A DNA stretch of 64,000 bases, taken from Liolophura sinensis. Taxonomy: Eukaryota > Mollusca > Polyplacophora > Chitonida > Chitonidae. The notes beneath the pieces are model-generated. The model did no database searches and was not told where the DNA came from. It saw nothing but the letters and a program-made list of their open reading frames with translations. The first letter of the stretch is position 1; every line of letters begins with the position of its first letter. The DNA lies in assembly GCF_032854445.1 (NCBI RefSeq), contig NC_088295.1, forward strand, positions 76,222,709 through 76,286,708. The letters run 5' to 3'. Of this stretch, positions 49,170-61,800 are shown piece by piece. Position numbers and translations under genes: made by a program.

Positions 49170-49557
49170 TGTGAAGCCCCATCCACATCTGTGTCACCTG
49201 TTACAGCTGGTCAGTTTATACAGCGCAGAAATACACACGTCTGCACGTGAAGGAGTTTGAACCGGTCTGTAGGTCTGGATCTATAGCGTAGGCCTATGAG
49301 CCTAATCTCTGACCCGGACGATATATAGGGCCTACGTGATAACACTTTAAACATGTAGGAATATATACTGCAAACAGGTTAAACAGAAACCTTGGGCCAG
49401 CTAACCGGCCATCTCATCAAGGACGGATCACATTTCCAGATCTGAAATTATATTTCGGTCACCTAAATGTAGAAAGCTAAGGCCCTTTTACATATAGACG
49501 AGTTGTGAGTTTATTTACTCAACGCCAAATATGACATGCTTATTATAGGAAGAGGCT

Positions 49558-49558
<1 letters not shown>

Positions 49559-49646
<88 letters not shown>
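49559..49646. repeat. (AT)n microsatellite
   Basis: About 44 uninterrupted AT dinucleotides followed by a short ACACAC stretch. Perfect and self-complementary. Confidence 0.97.
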
Positions 49647-49654
<8 letters not shown>

Positions 49655-49836
49655 TCTATGTAGTCTAATATAACTTTATAAGAGTAGGCCTAATTGATGG
49701 GTATTCGCTGTATTAAGACTCGAGCACCTTTATACACAAATCATCTCCCCGAATTACGGCATTTCCATATAATCACACTCTCCACAAACGTCTGTATACT
49801 TATACCCACCCTATACACCTTCACAGATGTTATGTA

Positions 49837-49915
49837 GATTTATTTATTTAGTTGATTGGTGTTTTACGCCGTACTCAAGAATATTTCACTTATACGACGG
49901 CGGCCAGCATTATGT
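49837..49915 (-). mobile_element. SINE 3' fragment, same family, intergenic
   Basis: ATTTATTTATTTAGTTGATT, then GTGTTTTACGCCGTACTCAA and TATACGACGGCGGCCAGCAT; this is the least decayed version of that block in the window. Confidence 0.82.
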
Positions 49916-52774
49916 GTTCCTGTATGCATGCGCCTATATATGCTCTCGTTATCTCGTTATTTCCAAATCTATGTAATAACTTGGTGAGCATATATATCGC
50001 TTTGTAGACATTCCATCAATCCATGATGGCAGGGGAGAACGAAGTTAAACATTTGACAAATTTTTAGAAGTATAGTAAAATTGGCCATAACTTTCTGGCA
50101 TGAGGTAAAGCTGTACTGGCTCGTTATGCATTTCCAAACCAATGCATACCTGTTACATCTATTTAAACAGGTCATAATTCTGTCATAAGTATATATCGTT
50201 GTTCACAAAACGAAGTGAAAAGAAAAGATAACAACTGACCAAATGTATATGTGTCGATAAAGCATTCCGCAAGAAGTTTTAAAAGCATAGCTATTTATTT
50301 TTGTGATGTTTCATAACCCACCTATACCATTCCTTATACCAGCCCGGCGAGATATATCGCAGTTCAAAGTAAGCAAGATCACTCACACTGAGACAGTCGA
50401 AAGTGCCGCCATGTTGTCAGTTTTATCCAGTCAGGCGCAAGTTAGTTCTATAACCTGACGATGCGTCTGTTACCGCTTAGACGTCACCCGAACCATGTTT
50501 TGCCCTTTACCCATATGTGGGTAACGCAGCATCGTGTTTCTGGTTGCTTTAACATGGCGCATCCCATGCATGGTTAGAATTCGAGTTTAAATATTGATTT
50601 ATTGAGTTACCAAGGACGTTAGAAAACAATTGCTGTGGCCCTTTAGGTCAATCCCCCCACCCCACCACTTCCTGAGTAACTCAGGTCATATTCTTGTTGT
50701 CTTTTCTTTTAAGCCAAGAAAATGTAATTTGCCAGCCGCATAAACTGACGTGCATGCCGCATGTAGTTTCCGTGCTGTAAATATGTAAACAGCGATCTTC
50801 TGTGTGCATGTCAGTCTATATTACTGGTGATTTCATGTAAGTATAAAACTGCTCTTTTATTGGTATTTCCTCTGGTTACCGCTGTTTTTGTTCACCTTAT
50901 CTATAAAGCAACATGATGTAGATGTAAGTGCCCACGCAGTAAAATATAGAAGACAATGCATTGTGTATAGTACAGTATATTTACAGCAAAGGCTTGATTG
51001 CTTGGTGTATATATGAATAGAAGTTTATTCTAGAGCCAGACGATATATGACGTGTAAGCGCATGTCCGCTCTTCTCTACATCTCCTGCTCTTACATCAGA
51101 GACGCACAGAAATTTTGACGAATGTGCCAAGTTAGATGATTAAGTAGCAATTACATGGTGCCAGAAATATCACTTTTGTAAGTTGGTGTGTAAACAAACA
51201 AGTGTTTTCTTTTACCTATGCATGCACCGCGTGTATATACATGTATATGAGTCGTGGATGCGGTAGACACAGATTATACGCATCTTATGCTGTACTTATA
51301 CAATGTCCTTTTTATCTTTATAATGAAACTAAAAATGAAACGATGGAATCTTGCAAGGTGTCAGGACCGAATACAAGAATAACGATTACGACCATTACAG
51401 ATGGTACGTTGGACCGTATATTTATTAGGGGAGGGGGGGGGGGGCAAGCACTTGTGGCAGTTTTGTTATAAAAAATCTTAGGTTACTTTAAAGGCTATGT
51501 GAAACGGTATTATAAAACGAAGAGTATGTTTCAAAGAAAATAAAGAAGATATGGAAAAAAAATTTGCTTTCATATTTGAGGCATATATTGTATTTTTGAA
51601 TAACCCCTCTATTTTATACATGTTTTCTCAGTAGTCATATACGAAATATTTGTAAATGACATCATTGATGAACATATTGGTGACGCGAGACCGTCAACGA
51701 AAAGTTTGGGCTGTCTCTCCAGTGAACCTGTTGTTGACGTTACCACATGCAGCAGGCTATATAATTTCGTGAATGACCGCTTTGGGAAAACTAGTTTATT
51801 GCCATTCTTACGCCCCAACAAGAAAGCTGAGAACCTTTTTTGTACCTATATATGTCAGGCCACATCAAATACTTCGTATTAGGATACATCAACCAAGCAT
51901 TTCATTTATTTCCTTTACAGAATACCATGTCATGCCTTCCTCTTGTTCCTTTGCAAGAAGTCTTACGATTAATTGCGTTGCTCATTCTTCAGCAAAATGT
52001 TAGACAGAAACAAGACAAATGCCAGCAGCTGCATTTAGCTCTCATTATCGGAATAGTGCTACTGTACACTCACTTGCCTAGTTCTGAGATCGGTTAGCCC
52101 TGTTCCCAGCCTAACTTTCACATTAAGTATTTCTGAACGCTTATCTGGGAAGAATGAAACAGATATCCGATTTATCACTTGCCCTGCACTCTGTATATAG
52201 GGAATGCATGTGACCATACATGTGTTGACCACTTCTATACATAAATATTTGTAAGAATGTTTTTTTGATTGAATTTATCATCCACTCGGTTATATACATA
52301 CGGTTAACATATATATCTCGTAACTGGGTGGGGCCGAGAGTGTGGAAACGGTGTATCTCTCAGATATAACATTCGATTATTTCATAGCGATTTCTACTGT
52401 TGTATAGCTGCATGGGAACACCCAACGCAACCATGTTTGTTTAGTACTGCATCAATGAAGCCCTTTTTTTTTTTACACAGAAAAATGCATGTACCAGACT
52501 CGCATTTTATAGTATATATACTCTCAATAAACTGACTTTAAAGAAGGCAACAAATAATAGAAGTTGGGTCGAAACAGACCCATAAGGTCAAAGAGAATGT
52601 CAGACGTGCTTGTTAACTCTGCGATACAGCTTTTATTCTGGATTTCTTATACGAGGCCATGGGATGCGCTATGTGATAGAGCAACCGAAAACACGACGTT
52701 GCGTCATTCGTACCCCAAGGTCATATATGCACAATTCAGAGTCCTTGTGTTATGGAAATATTTCGCGCCTGATT

Positions 52775-52945
52775 GGTTAAAACTGTTAACATGGTGGCGC
52801 TTTCGATTGCCTTGTGAAATGTGCTCGATTTTGCCTACTTTGAACTGCGATATCTCGATTGTGCTACATCACAAAAACAAAAGCTCATGATTTTTAAACT
52901 TCCTATGGTATACTTTATAGATACATGTATACATTTGGACTGGTG
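52775..52945 (+). repeat. Dispersed repeat, copy 3
   Basis: Begins ATTGGTTAAAACTGTTAACA and GGTGGCGCTTTCGATT, then ATTTTGCCTACTTTGAACTG, GATATCTCGATTGTGCTAC, ATCACAAAAACAAAAG and ATACATGTATACATTTGGAC. Probably the most complete of the three copies. Confidence 0.65.
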
Positions 52946-55432
52946 TTTTATTTACTCTTAAGCGCTTGACATGTAACCCCAGATCACCTGTACTCGAGCT
53001 GGACCTCTATATAAGCTAAGCAAGTACTGGGTCAGCTTAAGCGCTACACATATAGAAAAGTATATGGACATGGGGGCTTAATATTTCACCTTTTCATCTT
53101 GTTTCATCTACAGTGAAATACAGATGTATGTATGTATCAGCCGTCAATCAAAATGGACTCAATAATCGCTAAACCAATTTCCAAAACAAAGTTCAACTCA
53201 AACCACAAAAGAGCTATTTAAGAAAATAGGCCTATACAAAATAAGAAATTAGGATGGATCCACGCAAAGAGAGGCAGTCAACAGTTTCCTGTGATGACGG
53301 GAAGACGCGAGGAATGTTGTATAGGCGAATGAATAAAAACAGTATGCAAATCGTGTACGATGACCGATTTAACTCAGGCCTACTTGACCTGTGGTAAATG
53401 TGTGTCCTATCGAGGAACCCTCCTTAATGACACATATCACATACCGACCTCCTTATACACCACGAATTCAGCGGAGTAGTCCAAAGAAATAGATCACTCT
53501 TCACGTCTCTTTTCTTCGGTAGTGTATTTTGTGTAATATTTTCAAATGTACGCTTAAACGGTTGCAATCGCTTTCAGAAGCATACTTCATTCTGTCCTTC
53601 TATAAATGCATGTATAACTGTAGGTGACTTTGGCAAGTAATGCATACCCTTATATGGGATAGGCCAAAGGTGCCTGCCTCCCTTGTGACGTCTTCCCTGT
53701 TCTTGCAGTACAGTACCGTACGACGATTTTTAACAACAACGAGGTACAGTACAGCCGTCTATACTACTTACATGTTACAAGAGCAGGTGCCTCTGGATAG
53801 GCAACGATCAAGAAATGTGGGAATGGAAACAGAAAGCGGGCGATAAGAGGGCGTTATGACCGTTAGCGATGAGCTCAAAATAGTAAATTTGAATTTGTTA
53901 AAAGATCAACGGAACAACCAAAGTATACAAATCTTATTTGATCCATTTATGTTTCGACTAAATTATCATGAATAATTAATTAATTCCTGTTGATTTTAGG
54001 TTTCTAGCTAATTCAGTGTGGTCGACCTAAAGTGTGTGCATGGCTTATATATATATTGGACATACGCAGCTGTCCACCTGTAAATAGGCCTATATATTTC
54101 TTCCCTGAACTTTTGACCTCTTCGTTGATGCATCTTTATACATGTACATTTACAGCATACATGCATGGTATTGACACACTTGACTGACCAATGGGTGAAT
54201 CCTAATTTTAACATTATAGATAACCTATATGTACGCAGCTCAGACGGTTAATGATTAATGCATGGTTAGGGGCTCTAAATCTTACATAGGTTATAAATTG
54301 TTTGTGAACAGGGTACACATACACAGTACATTTATATATAGTCTGTTAATGTCGTCTGCCATTGGTTGTATATACATACACACGTTCCATTCCTTATGTC
54401 CAATAGCTTGGTAAGGTTGTAAGTAAAGTTTAAGTCGTCCCTAGATTGCATGTTTGTTTGGGTAAACATTTATTTCAACATACTGGTTACGCCGATAGCG
54501 TGTCCGTGTATAGAAGTCGGGTCCCATGCACCACCGTACCGACAATACCTGTGGCTGTGCAACACATTGACGCAGACACTTCAGACATGGCGTACATCCC
54601 ACTCAATTCCCAAATCTTGAAGACAAAGGATTAGATCGAATGTCTGGACATGTCTTAACCATATTTCTCCAACATGGTAGAACCATAGTATGTTGTTCCA
54701 CATTGCTCTAAAGCTGTATAGGCTTTGCCCGAGTTTATTAATGTGTCTATCAGCAACATTACAGAAAAAGTTATGCTCCGATTTGGATGACTTTTTGTGC
54801 ATAGTTTGGCCAATCCATACCACGTTGGTGGTGATCTGAACGCTGGAATTTTGTAATCCCTTCTTCACCAAATGCTGCCCGAGAGCAGGCTTTCTAATGT
54901 ATTTAATTTAATTGTTGCTCAGCGTCACACGCAGAACGTTTCACATTTTAACGTAGCTGTTACAGCATGCGTATTAGTTAACAAAATGCTTGGCAAGTTA
55001 TTGAATGAATGATTATGCCGCATCGGCAACATTTCAGCCATATCGTGGCAATGGCAAATTATTGACAAACTTTTCCCGCACACATATACCATAATGACAT
55101 GCCAAACCAAACTGGTGGGATGCAAGGCACCTAAAACACGTAACGCAATACAAAGGAACCCACGAAAATTGTCCACCGCTTATTGCCAAGACCAAGGTGG
55201 TCTGCGAATTTCAAGGATTCCTGTTTCAGTTGGATGGAAACTAGACACGGACACAACATGACGTGACAATACCCTTAAGCTGTTTTACAGATCAAACACT
55301 GAAAACTATCAACTGGGATGTTTCACCCAGTGAAATCTGAGCAAAATGATTAAAGAAGTATACAACATATTCAGTCTAGAACACTACCCCTACCCCGTCT
55401 CTTTCCAGAGCCCAGTCGCTCTTGGATAGTCG

Positions 55433-55650
55433 GATTTATTTACTTAGTTGTTGTAAAACGCCATACTCCAGAATTTTGCCTGAAACAATAGCTGAACCTT
55501 CTCATGGCGGAGGAAACCGCAGTTCCCAGGACAAACCACCGAACTGTGAGAGTGTCTAATGGGATTTATGGGAATGTACAAATCCCGTCTCCAAGGTCAG
55601 GTTTGAGCCAGTACCTTGCGTGTCCTAGTGCCTGAAATGCATGCACAGCA
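55433..55650. repeat. Degenerate interspersed repeat
   Basis: Opens GGATTTATTTACTTAGTTGT and CGCCATACTCCAGAATTT, like the SINE family, but continues with GGCGGAGGAAACCGCAGTTC and CCAAGGTCAGGTTTGAGCC, which also resemble 60185-60295. It may be a different SINE sharing a tail. Confidence 0.45.
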
Positions 55651-57879
55651 ACTCGGTCACGATCCGTTCTTAGGGATGGTTTGAAAGATTTTGTACACGG
55701 CCTCTATATACGATGTTATAACTGAGTTATTAAAACAAACGCCTTTTGTCTTCTGCAACATGGCCTGTGCCGTTTATTTCTCATTTACCGTAAGCCATGA
55801 TTTGAGTCCACTGTTTCTGTATGCCCTAGCTACTTTGAGAACCTTTCACGGTAACCTTTCACAGTAAATGCCACAACAAGTGAAAGATGAGTAAGTATCT
55901 TAAAGAGCACTGATAAAATTCATAAACTTTACCAAATACATTTACAGCTTACAGGATGCACAATATTATATCAAACGTAAAATGTCCAATTTTCTCCCAA
56001 TTTTGGCTGCTCTTTGATCGTATTATGACGTTTGTACATGATCCACATGCTATTCAATCGATCATAAAATGACTTCATTGCCTTAAGACTTGTATACTGG
56101 CAATTTTCTTGACATACATTTGCTGCCCAACCGTTTGTGCAAAAACTCCAATGTAATTACAACGTACTTCATTGAGATTTGTGAGTATAACTGTGAGTCA
56201 AATGTGGCAACTTAATCTCTTTGTTGTATCTTTGTAGATAGAACGATTTAGCACAATTACAGACTCCTGTCTAAATGTGTGACACCTCCGCAGTCCATGC
56301 AATGGTTGGGACTGCTTTTACATTGTATTTGTTTTTATAATGGCGATCTTTAACAAAGTCAATACTTTCATAACACACAAAAATGGCTTTCCCAGTCATA
56401 CCAAAATTGATATCATTACAAAAATTAGGTAATTGATATAAAATTCACATTTCATCACAAAAATAGATGCATTGCTGAGTTCATAATTAATTATACAGAA
56501 ATGGTATGAATAGCAGCAGTAAGACATAACGAAATGGTAATCGCATGCTATCTACTGACACTCCTAATATATTCCTGACAAATGACAAGAAGACTTTAGG
56601 CAGTCAAGGCAAGGCAAGTTTGTTAGTAACATACGCTCTACAGAGTTATGTCCCTTTTGTAAACTCGACTCCCACTGTCAATGTTCTTCGCCTCTCTTTC
56701 ACAGCAATTCAAAACTGTAACTTCTGAGTAGTCTTGAAAACACATGCAATACACTTAAGCTTGTGAAACAGGAAAGATATATTCATATTCGACTTCAGCA
56801 CTATAAACTTCATTAAAATTCCTTACCAGGATAATTATACCCACACAGGTTCTCCCACTACGACTATTCAATAACAGGACATTAGGATCACAGAACGTAT
56901 AAAATAGACTGAAAATGAGATAAAATGTCTACTTCTTGAGAAGGTAGGTTTTCAATTGTCAGTGTGGATCACATTTTGTCCATAACTTATCAGGGTAACA
57001 GAAATAACGGTAAACTTTGTAAAGTCATAACAACTTCAACAATTAAATTATACATATTCCTGGGATGACAACAAATGGATGAGGTTTGAAGACAGTATAC
57101 ACAGCTTATCATATATGTAGGACATTTAAATAGTACTTTTGAAATAGCACAATTTCTTGGCCTCCGTACAACACAAGGCACACAAAGAAAGCCATTATAT
57201 TCAGTGATCACTCCTCTCCATTTCCCCACTTTCCCTTCACAACATTCTGAATGTCGAAGAACCCATGAAACATGCTTAGATTCAAACCCTAATCAGTTTC
57301 TCCCCACTACTCTGTCCTTTTATATGCCCATTCATTGATTTCCCCACGTGAGATAATGTCAATACATCACATTACAAGAAATCCATACGTTCTAATCCAC
57401 CCACCCCTGAACCTTTTGTCATTACCGCATCCCAGCACAATTCTGTGACATCAGATGTTCTAATCCCCCATCCCCTGAACCCTGTTTCAGCACTGTATCT
57501 CAGCAGAGTCCAATGATGTCATATGCTCTGAACCACCCCACCCTTGAACCCTTGATAAACACTCTATCTCAGCACAGTCCAATGATGTCAGATGATAGCA
57601 CTTGGCAATTATGTCTCTCTCTATGAAGACATAGAGGCTGGTAACCATATCCAGTAAACCTCAGCCATGAATTACTCCGTGAATACATGTCAACATCACT
57701 TAACTCCAGTTCCACCAGCCATGGACGTATCGGAGTTCACAAAAATCTTGTGAAGACAAACCAGAAAGGTGTGAACAGGCCATCACATGGTTCCAACCAG
57801 CCTGGATTTTGTCAGCAAAATGAACATTTCCATAATTCATGAAGTCTATAGTCACATACACCTTGGATCATCACTCCTG

Positions 57880-58875
57880 TTTCAATGCCTGAAATTTATT
57901 TCCTAATGTTAGAGACATGTTTTTACTTGACTGTTCATCCATTTGTTTGTTTTCCTCCACGTACCTGTTCAAAATGACGTTCTCTGTATTTCAAAGAAAA
58001 ACAAACTGTTAAAGGGATATGCAGAATCAACATGGACTGGCTTATCAAATGTGCCATAACTAAATACGACATGATGCAGGACAGATTTTAGTCAAGTTTT
58101 TCTAAAACAATACAGAAAATATATGATGGTTTCCATAAGGAGAAGTAATATACAGGGTGTCCCAGAAGTCTTGCACCATCCTGATTTTCATTTTTTTTCC
58201 CTGTGTTTCAGATTTAAAACTGATTTTAAATTTTTTTCTCTCTTCAGAGTTAATTATGGCTAATAAACAGTAAAAGAAAGAGTTGAATTGGTTTTTATGT
58301 TTGGAAGAGATAGGGCAAAACACCGCTCTGTAGCTCAAGCACACAACCTCATCCTGGATGGTGCGCCACTTCTGGGACACCCTGTACATGTGCAAGTGCA
58401 GTAACAAAGTATTCATAAAAAAACAAAGTTAATTTCTCTCTAAATTTCCCCTAACTCTTGTCCCACTGAATCAAAAAACAAAATACAAAACTGAAAGAGA
58501 AAGATATCATATCTATATTAGCATGTTCACGTTTTATGTGCCTGTCATGCTGAAATGTAGAACTTTATCAATGTAGGATGGCCTTCACACATTTAAAAGA
58601 GATATTAAACTGTGCAAAAAGAGTGTATTTTAACAATTATCTGACTGGGTCTTCTTTGCCTTCCTCATGAATATCAGATCTTAAAGTAGAATAAAGTAGT
58701 CATGTTTTTCCCAGGTCATGTTGATTCTCCAATCTACTGAACACACAGTCACATCAGCTGGTTTGCACCACGCATGTGTGTAGCCCACACCATAATACAT
58801 AACCATAAATTCACATAAGTCTGAATGACCTTGGCTTGACAAGTGTTTTGGTAATTCAGGCTGGTAATTTTAGAC
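57880..58875 (-). other. CDV3: Probable CDV3 3' UTR
   Basis: Downstream of the CDV3 stop there is no further exon. A minus-strand AATAAA lies at 57895-57900, with GT-rich sequence after it in gene sense, and is my best guess for the poly(A) signal. If right, the 3' UTR is about 1 kb and contains the MITE at 58153-58384. Confidence 0.35.
58153..58384. mobile_element. Tc1/mariner-like MITE with TA target-site duplication
   Basis: A 232-bp element whose ends are inverted: left CAGGGTGTCCCAGAAGT, right CACTTCTGGGACACCCTG. With inner bases (GCACCATCC and its complement) the match runs to about 30 bp with few mismatches. It is bounded on both sides by TA (58151-58152 and 58385-58386). There is no coding capacity. 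The TA duplication and CAGGGTGTCCC end are typical of mariner-type elements. Confidence 0.88.
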
Positions 58876-61800
58876 TTACCCCTGATCACTATCCCCCCAG
58901 CGGAACAATCCTCCTCCACCTCCACCTACTCCTCCCCCAACACCTCCCAGTGTGGGGAAATCCTCCTCGCTTTTCAGGTTGGGCGCCCCTTTCTTCCTCC
59001 TCATCTGTGAGAGTGGGGGCTGTCGCGCTGGCAGTGGCAGCGTACCTAGGCTGATGGGGGGACATATTTACCCGCTGCTTTGGGTTCTTCAACCTTGGGA
59101 GCAGGCTCTGGTTCTGGCAGCAGACATATCAAGTCATGAGGTAACATAGGCTGCATTCATTCTTGGAGATTCAGGGTGTGCTTAAACATGTTTATTGTTA
59201 TTTATATGTACATACAGTGTCTGCATTCTTGTACTTTTATCTACTATATTCCATGACAGGCAATATTTGCTGTAAAGGGCTTCCAATTTGGGTTGCTGAT
59301 GAAACTAACACCGTAGAAATTTTACATTTAAGAATATAAAATACTCATATGTCGTGCACCAAAGTTCTGATGACAGCAATTGGTTTACTGTCATATGACC
59401 TGCACTTGCAATGCTTTCTTTTCCATAACACTGTATGAACAAACTTGTGTGACATACAACAAAGCAGAATTCCTTGGCACCAAGACTTTAATAATGCATT
59501 TTGTTCTGGTGTTTAAATGTGTCTTACCAGGAGGAGGGGGTTGTGGCGTAGGTTCAGCAGCAGCGACCGACACCTTCCAGGACCTTCCTTACCATCACGG
59601 CGGTCTTTGCCTTCCTCCCTTTCCCCATCATCATCGCTATCTCTTTTATCACTCTCCTCGTCTTCCTCTTCTTTGCTGGGAAATTATAAAATTTTTGTTA
59701 AAAAATAAAGCAAAAAGCTGTCCTCCTTTCATCTAAAAAAATACTTAAATGAACCCTTTAAACAAAAGATTTAGCCAGCATATCCTGCTACAATTCACAA
59801 TATTTCAATGTCACTTAATAGCGGTGAAGACTGATCTGATTTGCAGTTAACCTTCAAAACTCAGTGGTACAAGCATTGATACTTCTTGCCACCTTACATA
59901 GAAGGAAAGCTTAATGGCTGAATGCCAACATTTCACTTCTCTACCACACCGCTGGTGTACAAAAAAAAAAAATGAATTAAGTATATTAAGGCAGTGAATA
60001 CATTTCCCTTGGGGAATCATGGTCCCTGGTTTTCATTCACTTTAAGATCATACCTTATTTGAAGATTCTGTATTCTTAAACCTGTGTAATCTTTTTCTGT
60101 CTCTTCTTCAAATTCTTTCCACTCTTGGTCTTCCTGTGGACATAAAATTGTAATGCAGTCAGTATTAATACATGTGTTTCCCCAGTGAGCATAGGGGAAA
60201 CCACAATTCCTGGTCCAAGGCCGTTTTAAACCCTGTCTGTCTAAAGTCTGTCCTAGTGAAGCAGCTTCAACTACTAGACCACAGCCAACTCCTTTGTAGA
60301 ATATACAGGATAAATGTTATTTATGACAAATGATAACAACACAGAGAATCCCATCTTCAAACAGTGTGTTTAAATGCTGAAACATACACTGTTAAAATAC
60401 AATTTTCTCATGCTGCAAAATGGATAATTCGCACATCTAATGATCTACTGGTCAGAGCACTTTAAAAAGAAAAAGAACATCAGGTATACATTTCAGAATG
60501 GTATTGATTTATTTCATTTGACTGATTGTTGATTAAGTCACACTCAAGAATATTTTAGAGGATGGCAATCAGCTTCATGATGGAATGGAGGAAACTGAAG
60601 TGTACGGATTGAATCACTGAAGTGGCACTGTTGTCAAGTCATTCAGAAAAAGGCAGAAAAACAACTGGTTGTGATCCAACCAAACTTAAAATGGCACAGA
60701 CAAAAGCACTAAAGCTCAGTTTTGTTCTACTGTCTGAACGACAGAGAGTGTACATGTACGATGTATAATGATGAAAGGACATGGATTGCAAGAAATGCAA
60801 GGCGTGCAAAATCGTTAGCCATCCCGAGACAACCTAAAATATTTGTCAGGCAACCTAAAATGCAGTATTAGCAGCCTGTCGGGCTATCTAAAATTCCAGT
60901 CCTGCATGACATTTTAGCATCCATTCCAAGCTTTATTCCAACCGTAATGATGCAGTTTCCTTCCCATTAAACACTAAACATGCTAAACTCCTGAAACGAT
61001 TCGAGTCACGGTCCCTTGCTGCCATGTTGTTATTCAACACAGAGAAATATACAAGTCAGCACATCTGCTGCAAATTCATCATTTCAAAATCTTGTCACGT
61101 AGAGGTTGAAAATGTATGAGTGTACAAATTGGGGAACCAATCTGGAAAAATGTTTTTTTCAATCGCAGACAAGTGTGATCGATGCTGACAGCTATCAATT
61201 GACGTCCACAAGAATTTGACCAGCGCTACAACTCCAAGCAGCACCGTAGCCCCCAATTGGAAAACTGGTAATGAAACTTCGAAGCACACGTAAACAAGGC
61301 TTCGTGGAGTCTTCGAAAGAGGGAATACAAGTGGCTGAATAATGACCAGGAAAATAACACATGTTCTAGATTATTTGCTGGGGGTCCAAGTTTCCATGCA
61401 ATGCCGATGTCAATAGTAATAGCAATCAAAATGACCCAATTCGGGCTCAAAACAAAAACAGTACTGAGGCCAATACAGCTGCAGACTTCCTTAAAGAAGC
61501 TCCTAAGGCAAACTGAAAATAAGTATCGTTTACTTAAATTACTACGCATTGTGTTGAATTATGTTGAAATTCCCTGTGTCTCAACAAATACATGTAATTG
61601 TATTGTCATGTATTTTATTGGCTACATTTGTGGTTAGCAGAAACATTTTTGGGCAACCAAATTCTCATGGTAGCCCAAGGGCTATCAGAGACATGAACAT
61701 TTTCCTAGCCCTAAATGGACAACATTAGGAACAGACATCATTTGGCAGACCAACATTTGTGTATGTCAACAGGGGAAGTACAGAAGATTTATTTATTCAT

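Larger units (their letters stand above)
49170..57890. other. Gene-poor intergenic region between PDK and CDV3
   Basis: Nearly 9 kb in which I recognise no gene. The PDK distal promoter should lie in its first few hundred bases. It holds a long (AT)n tract at 49559-49646, a SINE 3' end at 49837-49915, a dispersed-repeat copy at about 52775-52945, a poly-G run near 51429-51442 and a degenerate repeat at 55433-55650. Open frames are short and compositionally random. An unrecognised non-coding RNA is possible. Confidence 0.55.

Noticed and set aside
51202..52097. Overlapping small open frames in the gene-poor region
   Set aside because: Short, with no domain, signal or splice-linked partner seen; codon patterns look random and one includes a poly-G run.
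59014..59054. A 41-base GT-AG mini-intron inside the last CDV3 exon
   Set aside because: It has GT and CACAG ends and would restore the downstream frame, but the joined exons put TAG directly in frame after GKYVPPSA. A single missing base in the G run explains the data better.
59380..59736. Plus-strand open frames of 118 and 63 residues
   Set aside because: They are opposite the acidic CDV3 exon; the Ser-run protein is just the complement of Glu/Asp codons.
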